Of a stretch of DNA of 16,961 nt, positions 7,453 through 14,974 are shown piece after piece; position 1 is the stretch's first letter; the number at the start of each line of letters is the position of its first letter. The stretch spans positions 1 through 16,961 of the forward strand of contig JAJRSY010000201.1 in the NCBI GenBank assembly GCA_024278565.1, written 5' to 3'. The position numbers were made by a program, and so were the translations under genes. A model generated the notes under the pieces. The model saw nothing but the letters and a program-made list of their open reading frames with translations, ran no database searches and was not told where the DNA came from. This DNA is from Bacteroidota bacterium. Lineage in GTDB: Bacteria > Bacteroidota > Bacteroidia > Flavobacteriales > Flavobacteriaceae.

Positions 7453-8697
7453 CTAATTGCTAATATTACTGGAATTGGTAGAACCTACACCGATAATGCT
7501 ATCATAAATATCTCCGAAATCTCGATAGTAGACCAACACAAGGTAGGTGTTCTCTGTAAAATGAAAATTGCCCGAAACGGCGTTCAGTTCTATAGAGCCA
7601 TCTTCACGCTGGATCACGTATTTGTAATTGTAGAAACCCTGTTTCATTTTTATTTTGGCCTCCATCGTTCCCGTATCTTCATTGTAGGTCATTTTGTTCT
7701 CTTCGGTAAGGGCGTAGTTGTTGTATTTTCCAAAAACATAAACATTGTCAAGTGCCAATAGATCGGAATACGGAAGGCTAAAATGTATGTTGGTGTACTC
7801 TGCTTCGCGAGAATTGTCATCGCCTTGAAGCGTACGTACCACAAAATCACCGTTGATGTCTGGGTAGTATGTGTACTGCCTGTCAAAACGAAACCGATCC
7901 CTGAACAAAAAGTGGTGGTAAATGTCCTTCAACTCGATATGTGAGATCACCGAAGTGGGCGCCCGAAGATCTTTGGTGTCAAAATTCAAAAATTCGTTGC
8001 CCCCAAAAAAACTGGTTTCCTCATCGTATTTGTACACCAGTTCATTGCCCAAAGTAAATTGTGGGGGTATGTTGTAGCGAGCTGTCGGCCAATAATAGTT
8101 CTGTACAATTGCGACCTTCACCTCTTTTTTTGGGTTGACCAATTGAAGGCCTGCCGCATTGAGGTTGATATGTACCACCTGTTTCTCATTCAGAAAAGCG
8201 AAATCACGAGAGCGTTTCACGACCGCACCGACCTTGACAAGGTCTTTATAGATCACAAACCTTCTTGAGAACTGCAGCTCATAACTGTCGTTGTAGATTT
8301 CCAAAAGATAATTGCCGCTTACCTTAAGGCGAACATTCTCATTGGGTATGGTCATCTTGTAGTTCGAGTATGGCTGCAGGGTATTGTAACTATTTTCATA
8401 ATTGATTATACGTTGGTTGTCAACGCCAATGAGGTATTGCGATTTTAAGAGGTCTGATAGTGTCCAGTCGTAATCACAATGCACGATTTTGTAGTAATAG
8501 TCCTGTTCATTTGCAGTGGTGTCATCAAACTCCAAATATACGGGCTCACCGATCTTGATGACTGGAAATTGGTCTCCCGCAGGTCCTCCAAAAATAATCG
8601 TCTTGATATTTTCAGGTGCATTTACTTCTTCCTGCACCTGCGAGAACAAAGTAGTTGCAAAGAGAAAAAACACAAGCTGTTTTAGGCTTAAATACAT
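7453..8697 (-). CDS. Type IX secretion system plug protein (formerly DUF5103)
   Basis: From the ATG at 8697 the product is 414 residues with a classical signal peptide (MYLSLKQLVFFLFATTLFSQ), so it is exported. The body contains the family's typical stretches: DYYYKIVHCDYDWTLSDL, FSRRFVIYKD, QNYYWPTARYN, FRFDRQYTYYPDINGDFVVR and the C-terminal FYNYKYVIQREDG. In Flavobacterium johnsoniae a protein of this family plugs the open SprA translocon when it is not bound to PorV; that role is transferred by homology. The frame extends to 8835, but this adds 46 residues before an obvious signal peptide and covers the likely promoter, so the shorter start is preferred. It heads the plug-DUF3667-apaG run and is divergent from nqrA. 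No other T9SS gene is in the window. Confidence 0.88.
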   Translation of the reverse strand: MYLSLKQLVFFLFATTLFSQVQEEVNAPENIKTIIFGGPAGDQFPVIKIGEPVYLEFDDTTANEQDYYYKIVHCDYDWTLSDLLKSQYLIGVDNQRIINYENSYNTLQPYSNYKMTIPNENVRLKVSGNYLLEIYNDSYELQFSRRFVIYKDLVKVGAVVKRSRDFAFLNEKQVVHINLNAAGLQLVNPKKEVKVAIVQNYYWPTARYNIPPQFTLGNELVYKYDEETSFFGGNEFLNFDTKDLRAPTSVISHIELKDIYHHFLFRDRFRFDRQYTYYPDINGDFVVRTLQGDDNSREAEYTNIHFSLPYSDLLALDNVYVFGKYNNYALTEENKMTYNEDTGTMEAKIKMKQGFYNYKYVIQREDGSIELNAVSGNFHFTENTYLVLVYYRDFGDIYDSIIGVGSTNSSNISN

Positions 8698-8716
8698 CTG
8701 GCCACAATTTAATAAA

Positions 8717-8724
8717 CAAAGGTA
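8717..8724 (-). promoter_or_regulatory. Candidate -7 box of the plug-gene promoter
   Basis: The minus strand reads TACCTTTG, identical to the pruA box and a full TAnnTTTG match. It ends 20 bp before the ATG at 8697, and would give a short leader. A convincing TTTG -33 box is not seen. Confidence 0.48.
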
Positions 8725-8807
8725 AACAAAAAGCGTACCTAAAAAATTAAGCTCGTTGTAATACCCAAATTTATAGGCAATAATTATGAAAACTATCGTT
8801 TTAGTGC

Positions 8808-8815
8808 TAAATTTG
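8808..8815 (+). promoter_or_regulatory. Candidate -7 box of the nqr operon promoter
   Basis: TAAATTTG matches TAnnTTTG exactly and ends 31 bp before the nqrA ATG, giving a leader of about 26 nt. TTATG (8784-8788), 19 bp upstream, is a poor but correctly spaced -33 candidate. The nqr and plug transcripts are divergent from this 149-bp region. Confidence 0.52.
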
Positions 8816-8846
8816 CCCGAAATATAGCTAACCAAAGGTCTACTTT

Positions 8847-10199
8847 ATGTCTAAAGACATCAGTATAAAAAAGGGTTTGAACATCAACCTGGTGGGTGCC
8901 GCAGAGCAAACTACTTCAATTGCCGTTCTAAGTAATGTTTACGTCATAAATCTTGATGATTTTCACGGGCTTGTCCCAAAAATGTTGGTAAAGCAAGGAG
9001 CCGAGGTCAAAGTCGGCGAAGTGCTGTTTTACAATAAAAACAAGACCGATATGTTGTTCGTTTCACCTGTGGGCGGTGAACTGATCGAGATCCAACGGGG
9101 AGCTAGAAGAAGAATACTAACCTTAAAGATACTTGCTGACAAGAAGCAGGAAACCCTCGAGCACACAATATTGGATTTTGCCAATGCCGGTGCACAAGAG
9201 ATCAAGGCGTATTTATTGAAAGGCGGGTGTTGGCCTTTTATCAAACAAAGACCTTATGATATCATCGCAGATCCCACTATTGCCCCCAAGGCGATTTTCA
9301 TCTCTGGTTTGGCGACCGCTCCTTTGGCGGCCGATATTGATTATGTGCTGCAAGGAAAGGAAAAAGAATTACAGGCTGCAGTTTCGGCATTGGGCAAATT
9401 GACCCCGGGCAAAGTGCATATATCGGTCGGCAGTTCTTCAAGTTCGCCTTTGGCCGGTTTGAACGAAATAGAGCTCCATAAAATTTTAGGGCCGCACCCA
9501 GCGGGTCTGGTAGGTACCCAAATAAATAAAATAGATCCCATAAATAAAGGAGAGGTGGTTTGGACGATCGCACCACAAGACCTTATTGTTATAGGAGAAT
9601 TGTTGCTTACGGGCAAGTTTAACCCTGAACGCATTGTTGCCCTTGTTGGTTCGTCGGTAAAGGTGCCAAAGTATTACAAGACAAAAATAGGCGCCGAAAT
9701 CTCAACCTTTTTATATGCAAGTGGTGTGAATACAGAGAATTTCAGAGTGATCAATGGAGATGTGCTTACAGGTGCGAAAAGTAGCCAAGACGGTTGTTTG
9801 GGCTTCTATAACAACACCGTAACTGCAATACCCGAAGGCGATGATTATGAATTTTTTGGATGGGCAAAACCGGTTTTCAATAAAATATCCGCTACCCGTG
9901 CAATGACATTCTCTTGGTTGCGGCCCAAGAAAAAATACGATCTGACTACCAATGCCAACGGTGAGCACCGTGCATTTGTGGTTACGGGCCAGTATGAAAA
10001 GGTTTTTCCGATGGATATTTTCCCCATGCAATTGCTCAAAGCGTGTATGGTAAAAGATTTGGACGAAATGGAGCAATTGGGTCTGTACGAGGTAGCGCCC
10101 GAAGATTTTTCATTGACCGAATTTGTGTGTATATCAAAACAACCGCACCAACAGATCATTCGAGAAGGACTTGATCTATTACAAAAAGAAATAGGATAG
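8847..10199 (+). CDS. nqrA: Na+-translocating NADH:quinone reductase subunit A
   Basis: A 450-residue subunit A of usual length. It opens with ISIKKGLNINLVGAAEQ and has the biotinyl-lipoyl-like hairpin region GAEVKVGEVLFYNKNKTDML followed by FVSPVGGELIEIQRGARRR. The middle holds HPAGLVGTQINKIDPI, a family signature, and the C-terminal half ends in the YEVAPEDFSLTEFVC region. NqrA is the cytosolic subunit at the quinone-side end of the complex and has no cofactor of its own. It is the first gene of the operon; its stop is one base from the nqrB start, which suggests translational coupling. The start follows the promoter box at 8808-8815. Confidence 0.97.
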   Translation: MSKDISIKKGLNINLVGAAEQTTSIAVLSNVYVINLDDFHGLVPKMLVKQGAEVKVGEVLFYNKNKTDMLFVSPVGGELIEIQRGARRRILTLKILADKKQETLEHTILDFANAGAQEIKAYLLKGGCWPFIKQRPYDIIADPTIAPKAIFISGLATAPLAADIDYVLQGKEKELQAAVSALGKLTPGKVHISVGSSSSSPLAGLNEIELHKILGPHPAGLVGTQINKIDPINKGEVVWTIAPQDLIVIGELLLTGKFNPERIVALVGSSVKVPKYYKTKIGAEISTFLYASGVNTENFRVINGDVLTGAKSSQDGCLGFYNNTVTAIPEGDDYEFFGWAKPVFNKISATRAMTFSWLRPKKKYDLTTNANGEHRAFVVTGQYEKVFPMDIFPMQLLKACMVKDLDEMEQLGLYEVAPEDFSLTEFVCISKQPHQQIIREGLDLLQKEIG

Positions 10200-10200
10200 T

Positions 10201-11454
10201 ATGGGTTTAAAAGGAAAATTGCACGAGATCAAGCAAAAGTACAAGGGCAAAAAGATGGCGCCGGCCTTCAATGCTTTGCATACCTTTTTGTACTCACCTG
10301 ATGAAACCACACATTCCGGCTCGCACATACGAGTGGTCGATGATCTAAAGCGGACCATGAATACGGTGATCATGGCCTTGATTCCCGTTTTATTGTTTTC
10401 AATGTTCAACACAGGTTACCAACATTTTTCGGCCATAAACGGTTTTCCGGAAAATTTCTCTTTGATGGAACACTTTCTGACATGGGACAATTTTTGGATA
10501 GGCATCATAAAAGTACTGCCATTGGTAGTGGTATCGTACGGCGTGGGTCTAGGTGTTGAGTTTTTGTTCGCTGTGATCAAAGGGCACGAAGTTGAGGAAG
10601 GCTATCTGGTGACCGGTATGCTGGTTCCGTTGATAGTGCCCATTGATACTCCGCTTTGGATGCTTACCGTGGCCGTTGTTTTTGGCGTGGTCATCGGCAA
10701 AGAGGTTTTCGGTGGTACGGGTATGAATATTTTGAACCCCGCATTGACCATAAGGGCGTTTTTGTTTTTTGCCTACCCTACGTGGATGAGCGGTGATAAG
10801 GTTTGGGTGTACGATGCCGTAAACCTTGCAGGAACGCCCGATGCCATTTCTGGGGAGACGATTTTAGGCTCAATGGCACAGGGCAAGGAGTTTTCCTATT
10901 CCGTATCCGATATGTTCTTTGGGTTCGTTCCCGGATCCGTAGGTGAAACTTCTGCATTTTTGATTCTCTTGGGAGGTCTTTTTCTGATTTTTAGTAAAAT
11001 AGCCAGTTGGAGGATCATGGTAAGTGCCGTAATCGGTTCTTTGGTCATGGGCCTTATGTTCAACCAAGTGGTGGAACTGGGCTGGATCACCGAAACCAGT
11101 AAATTCCACGGTTTGATGGACTTTGATTTCTGGAAGCACTTGATCGTAGGAGGTTTGGCGTTCGGAATAGTATATATGGCAACAGACCCCGTTACAGGTG
11201 CGCAGACCAATAAGGGAAAATGGATATATGGCTTTCTGATCGGTTTTTTATCGGTGATGATACGGGTATTCAACCCCGCCTACCCTGAAGGTGTTTTCTT
11301 GGCCATTCTATTGATGAACGTTTTTGCACCGACCATAGATCATTATGTAATTCAGGGCAATGTTAAAAGGCGTATGAAACGAATGAAGAATGCAACTATT
11401 GTTCCTAAAGATTCAGGTCAAAAGGCAGAGGAACTTAAAGTTGAAACAGTTTAA
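10201..11454 (+). CDS. nqrB: Na+-translocating NADH:quinone reductase subunit B
   Basis: A 417-residue polytopic membrane protein with about ten hydrophobic helices. It carries a covalent FMN on T220 in DAISGETIL, matching the ApbE recognition pattern Dxx[ST]GxT, and binds riboflavin in homologues. Other family signatures are GKEVFGGTGMNILNPAL (167-183) and ATDPVTGAQTNKGKWIYG (327-344). In the enzyme it passes electrons toward quinone and forms part of the Na+ path. It begins one base after nqrA and ends two bases before nqrC. The C-terminal tail (about 388-417) is basic, then polar. Confidence 0.97.
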   Translation: MGLKGKLHEIKQKYKGKKMAPAFNALHTFLYSPDETTHSGSHIRVVDDLKRTMNTVIMALIPVLLFSMFNTGYQHFSAINGFPENFSLMEHFLTWDNFWIGIIKVLPLVVVSYGVGLGVEFLFAVIKGHEVEEGYLVTGMLVPLIVPIDTPLWMLTVAVVFGVVIGKEVFGGTGMNILNPALTIRAFLFFAYPTWMSGDKVWVYDAVNLAGTPDAISGETILGSMAQGKEFSYSVSDMFFGFVPGSVGETSAFLILLGGLFLIFSKIASWRIMVSAVIGSLVMGLMFNQVVELGWITETSKFHGLMDFDFWKHLIVGGLAFGIVYMATDPVTGAQTNKGKWIYGFLIGFLSVMIRVFNPAYPEGVFLAILLMNVFAPTIDHYVIQGNVKRRMKRMKNATIVPKDSGQKAEELKVETV

Positions 11455-11456
11455 TT

Positions 11457-12209
11457 ATGGCAGTTAATAGAGATAGTAACGCCTATACCGTGCTTTTTGC
11501 GGCAGGCTTGGTAATAGTGGTCGGTTCGATCCTGGCATATTTGGCCTTTAGTTTGGCACCTGCGATCGCTGAGAATATGCGATTGGAAAAACAACAGAAC
11601 ATTCTCTATGCCATGGGGGTCAATGAGAATGTTGATGAGGGTAGCGTCAATTTTGTGCCAACCGATAAGGTGGCAGATGATTTCAAAAAATATATTGTCG
11701 ACCAGCTGGTCATTGAAGGTGATAAGATAACCTCTAACAAAGAGGCATATTTAATTGACCTGAAAAAAGAAATGACAGCGGCCAAAAATGGGGCTGTTCA
11801 AAAATTACCTTTGTTTATAGGAGAGAAAAAAGGTAAAAAATTCTACATTATTCCCATGTACGGTGTTGGCCTATGGGATGCTATATGGGGGTTTGTCTCC
11901 CTTGATGATACCTTGACCGTGCAAGGCGTGTTTTTTGACCATAAGGCAGAAACCCCCGGTCTTGGATCCAATATCAACCAACGCTATTTTATGGACGATT
12001 TTACGGGAGAGACCATATTGAAAGATGGAAACTTTGTGGGCATCAATGTAGCCAAGGTAAACAACGATCCAAAGAACAATATTAAAGATGATAATGAAGT
12101 AGATGCTTTGGCAGGAGCCACTATTACAGGTGATGGTATATCAGCAATGATAAAAAAGAGCTTAAAACTGTACCGACCCTATCTAGAATCCGTTAAGGCA
12201 AAAAACTAA
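11457..12209 (+). CDS. nqrC: Na+-translocating NADH:quinone reductase subunit C
   Basis: A 250-residue subunit with one N-terminal membrane anchor (residues 11-33) and a periplasmic FMN-binding domain. The covalent FMN site is T224 in DALAGATIT, near the C-terminus as in homologues; the position usually Ser or Thr before GAT is Ala here. YGVGLWDAIWGFVSL (135-149) and AETPGLGSNI (164-173) are strong family stretches. It lies 2 bp after nqrB and 7 bp before nqrD. ApbE, encoded at the end of the operon, is the expected enzyme for attaching its flavin. Confidence 0.97.
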   Translation: MAVNRDSNAYTVLFAAGLVIVVGSILAYLAFSLAPAIAENMRLEKQQNILYAMGVNENVDEGSVNFVPTDKVADDFKKYIVDQLVIEGDKITSNKEAYLIDLKKEMTAAKNGAVQKLPLFIGEKKGKKFYIIPMYGVGLWDAIWGFVSLDDTLTVQGVFFDHKAETPGLGSNINQRYFMDDFTGETILKDGNFVGINVAKVNNDPKNNIKDDNEVDALAGATITGDGISAMIKKSLKLYRPYLESVKAKN

Positions 12210-12216
12210 ACTAAAA

Positions 12217-12864
12217 ATGGGAATACTGACAAAAAAAGATGCAAGACTGATTTTGGATCCCCTAGCGGATGACAACCCGATTACCATTCAGGTACTGGGC
12301 ATCTGTTCTGCTTTGGCGATTACCGCTGAGCTCATGGCCTCCATCGTAATGGCCATATCGGTCTTGTTTGTGCTGGGCATCGGAAACGTGGTCATTTCAT
12401 TGATGAGGAATATCATTCCATCCAAAATCAGGATCATCGTGCAATTGATCGTAGTGGCTACCTTGGTGATCATAGTAGATCAGGTACTCAAGGCATTTGC
12501 CTATGAACTCAGCAAAACCCTTTCTGTGTTTGTAGGGCTGATCATTACCAACTGTATCATTATGGGGCGTTTTGAGGCCTTTGCTTTGGCAAACGGACCT
12601 TGGAGATCCTTTCTAGATGGTATCGGCAACTCATTGGGCTATGGTGTTATATTGATTATAGTGGGGTTTTTCAGAGAATTGTTGGGTTCCGGCACCTTGT
12701 TCGGTCATCCTGTTCTTGGAGATGCAATAGAAAAAACAGGATTGTATGCAACGGGGTACGAGAACAACGGTTTTATGATACTGCCACCCGCCGCTCTGAT
12801 CGTAGTGGGTATTATCATTTGGGTACAACGTTCTAAGAATCCCGCATTGATAGAAGAGAACTAA
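12217..12864 (+). CDS. nqrD: Na+-translocating NADH:quinone reductase subunit D
   Basis: A 215-residue membrane subunit with six helices, paralogous to NqrE. The two conserved cysteines that help hold the intramembrane iron centre are C30 (QVLGICSALA) and C113 (ITNCIIMGR). Further family stretches are FEAFALANGPWRSFLDGIGN and GFFRELLGSGT. NqrD and NqrE form inverted half-repeats around the Fe site. The gene starts 7 bp after nqrC and ends 24 bp before nqrE. Length is typical. Confidence 0.97.
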   Translation: MGILTKKDARLILDPLADDNPITIQVLGICSALAITAELMASIVMAISVLFVLGIGNVVISLMRNIIPSKIRIIVQLIVVATLVIIVDQVLKAFAYELSKTLSVFVGLIITNCIIMGRFEAFALANGPWRSFLDGIGNSLGYGVILIIVGFFRELLGSGTLFGHPVLGDAIEKTGLYATGYENNGFMILPPAALIVVGIIIWVQRSKNPALIEEN

Positions 12865-12888
12865 ATAACATTTACAAAGATTTAGACT

Positions 12889-13665
12889 ATGTTGGAACAT
12901 ATTGAGTTGTTTTTTAAATCGATCTTTATTGATAATATGGTATTTGCCGTATTCTTGGGAATGTGCTCTTATTTGGCCGTATCCAAAAAAGTGGCAACCG
13001 CTGTAGGACTTGGTGCCGCCGTTATTTTTGTGTTGGCGGTTACCGTACCCCTAAACTGGCTGTTGGACAAGTATTTGTTGCAAGACGGTGCCCTGGCATG
13101 GTTGGGCCCCGAGTATGCTGATTATAACCTGAGCTTTTTATCTTTTATCCTCTTTATAGCGACAATTGCCACGATGGTACAATTGGTTGAGATCGTGGTT
13201 GAAAAATTCTCGCCATCGCTGTACAATTCCTTGGGTATATTTTTGCCCTTGATCGCTGTAAACTGTGCGATTTTAGGAGGCTCTCTTTTTATGCAGGCCA
13301 GAGAGATAGCGAGCTTTGGCTTGGCATTGAACTATGGTATCAGTTCGGGCATAGGTTGGTTTTTGGCCATTTTGGCCATCGCCGCAATACGCGAAAAGAT
13401 CCGGTATTCAAATGTACCGCCACCCTTGAGGGGCTTGGGAATCACTTTTATCATTACAGGATTAATGGGCATCGGTTTCCAGAGTTTTGGCGGAATGCTC
13501 ACGGGAGGTGACGAAGAGCCCGAAGAGGTAGGGAAGACGACGGTAGAAAAAATACCTGCCAAGACCAAGACAATAGAGGAAGACCAGTCTACTGGGAGGG
13601 AAGATAAAAAGACGGAGGAAATTGATGAAAAATCGGTCTCATATATTAATGTTATAAAGGAGTAA
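12889..13665 (+). CDS. nqrE: Na+-translocating NADH:quinone reductase subunit E, with charged C-terminal tail
   Basis: The first ~203 residues are a standard six-helix NqrE with the two Fe-centre cysteines C26 (LGMCSYLA) and C126 (AVNCAILGG) and the usual end MGIGFQSFGG. Classic NqrE proteins stop about there (198 residues in Vibrio), but this one runs on for about 54 residues (205-258) rich in Glu, Lys, Asp and Thr, without predicted membrane helix. The tail is in frame and the stop sits one base before nqrF, so it is not an annotation artefact. Its role is unknown; some Bacteroidota NqrE proteins are known to me as longer than the Vibrio form, so it may be lineage-specific. Confidence 0.96.
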   Translation: MLEHIELFFKSIFIDNMVFAVFLGMCSYLAVSKKVATAVGLGAAVIFVLAVTVPLNWLLDKYLLQDGALAWLGPEYADYNLSFLSFILFIATIATMVQLVEIVVEKFSPSLYNSLGIFLPLIAVNCAILGGSLFMQAREIASFGLALNYGISSGIGWFLAILAIAAIREKIRYSNVPPPLRGLGITFIITGLMGIGFQSFGGMLTGGDEEPEEVGKTTVEKIPAKTKTIEEDQSTGREDKKTEEIDEKSVSYINVIKE

Positions 13666-13666
13666 A

Positions 13667-14974
13667 ATGATTCTAGCTACAACCTCTCTTGGTACGATTT
13701 TGATTACAGTGACCGCTTTTATGATTTTGCTGTTGCTGTTGGTGGCTCTTTTGCTTTTTACCAAACAAAAGTTATCCCCATCAGGACCTGTCATTTTGAC
13801 CATCAATGGAGAAAAGAAAATTGAGGTAAATTCAGGAAGTTCATTGCTCACAACTTTGGGCAATCAGAAGATTTTTCTCCCATCTGCCTGTGGGGGCGGG
13901 GGCACCTGTGTTCAATGTGAGTGCCATGTGCTTTCAGGTGGTGGAGAAGCGCTACCGACCGAAACACCTTATTTTTCACGACGCGAACTGGCTCACGGAG
14001 TGCGTTTGGCGTGTCAGGTAAAAGTAAATCAGGATATGGAAATAACCATTCCCGAAGAAATATTTGGTATTAAAAAATGGCCGGCCAAAGTGGTGCGTAA
14101 CTATAACGTAGCATCATTTATTAAAGAATTTGTGGTAGAGATACCTAGTGATATGGGCTATAAGGCTGGAGGCTATATTCAGATAGAAATACCGAAATGC
14201 GAAGTAAAGTTTTCCGATATTGATATCACGGCCCACCCTGAAGAGCACGAAACCCCAGACAAATTTCAAGCAGAATGGGACAAGTTCAACCTTTGGCCCT
14301 TGGTAATGAAAAATAATGAAGTTGTTGAAAGAGCCTATTCCATGGCATCGTTTCCTGCGGAAGGCAAAGAGATCATGTTGAACGTACGTATCGCAACCCC
14401 ACCTTGGGATAGAGCCAAAAATGGTTGGATGAACGTGAACCCTGGTATAGCTTCATCGTATATATTCAACTTGAAACCAGGTGATGATTGCATTATCTCA
14501 GGGCCCTATGGTGAATTCTTCATCAATGAATCAGAGGCGGAAATGTTGTATGTTGGAGGAGGAGCGGGTATGGCTCCCATGCGGTCCCACTTGTACCACT
14601 TGTTCAAAACATTGAAGACCGACCGAAAAGTCACCTATTGGTATGGAGGTCGATCAAAAAGAGAACTTTTCTATATCGATCACTTCCGTCAATTAGAGAG
14701 CGAGTTTTCCAATTTCAAATTTTATTTAGCACTTTCAGAACCCGCCGAAGAGGATAATTGGAAAGTAAAAGAGAACATTGATGCACCAGGTGATGGTTTT
14801 GTTGGGTTTATCCACAATTGTGTGATAGATAATTATTTGAGTTTGCATGAATCTCCTGAAGACATTGAACTGTATTTCTGCGGTCCACCATTGATGAACA
14901 AAGCCGTTCAGAAAATGGGTGAGGATTTCGGAATTCCTGATGAGAACATCCGTTTTGATGACTTCGGTGGGTAG
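13667..14974 (+). CDS. nqrF: Na+-translocating NADH:quinone reductase subunit F
   Basis: The NADH-oxidising subunit, 435 residues. Order of domains: membrane anchor (about 5-32); 2Fe-2S ferredoxin domain with ligands C75, C81, C84 and C116 (SACGGGGTCVQCECH, then RLACQV); FAD-binding domain with the RxYS motif R222-AYS and SMASFP; NAD-binding domain with GGGAGMAPMRSH (297-308) and CGPP (405-408). It ends with the family's aromatic-acidic tail IRFDDFGG. All catalytic residues are present. Electrons enter the complex here. It begins one base after nqrE, and its last codons overlap the likely start of apbE. Confidence 0.98.
   Translation: MILATTSLGTILITVTAFMILLLLLVALLLFTKQKLSPSGPVILTINGEKKIEVNSGSSLLTTLGNQKIFLPSACGGGGTCVQCECHVLSGGGEALPTETPYFSRRELAHGVRLACQVKVNQDMEITIPEEIFGIKKWPAKVVRNYNVASFIKEFVVEIPSDMGYKAGGYIQIEIPKCEVKFSDIDITAHPEEHETPDKFQAEWDKFNLWPLVMKNNEVVERAYSMASFPAEGKEIMLNVRIATPPWDRAKNGWMNVNPGIASSYIFNLKPGDDCIISGPYGEFFINESEAEMLYVGGGAGMAPMRSHLYHLFKTLKTDRKVTYWYGGRSKRELFYIDHFRQLESEFSNFKFYLALSEPAEEDNWKVKENIDAPGDGFVGFIHNCVIDNYLSLHESPEDIELYFCGPPLMNKAVQKMGEDFGIPDENIRFDDFGG

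Noticed and set aside
8698..8835. Longer start for the plug protein (46 extra residues)
   Set aside because: It would place a long hydrophobic leader before a normal signal peptide and overlap the promoter box; the ATG at 8697 is better.
9711..10159. Minus-strand open frames inside nqrA
   Set aside because: They are antisense shadows of a fully recognised gene and show no family features.
14919..14957. GTG start for apbE further inside nqrF
   Set aside because: It is possible but adds residues with no family support; ATG at 14958 is the closest ATG to the signal peptide.
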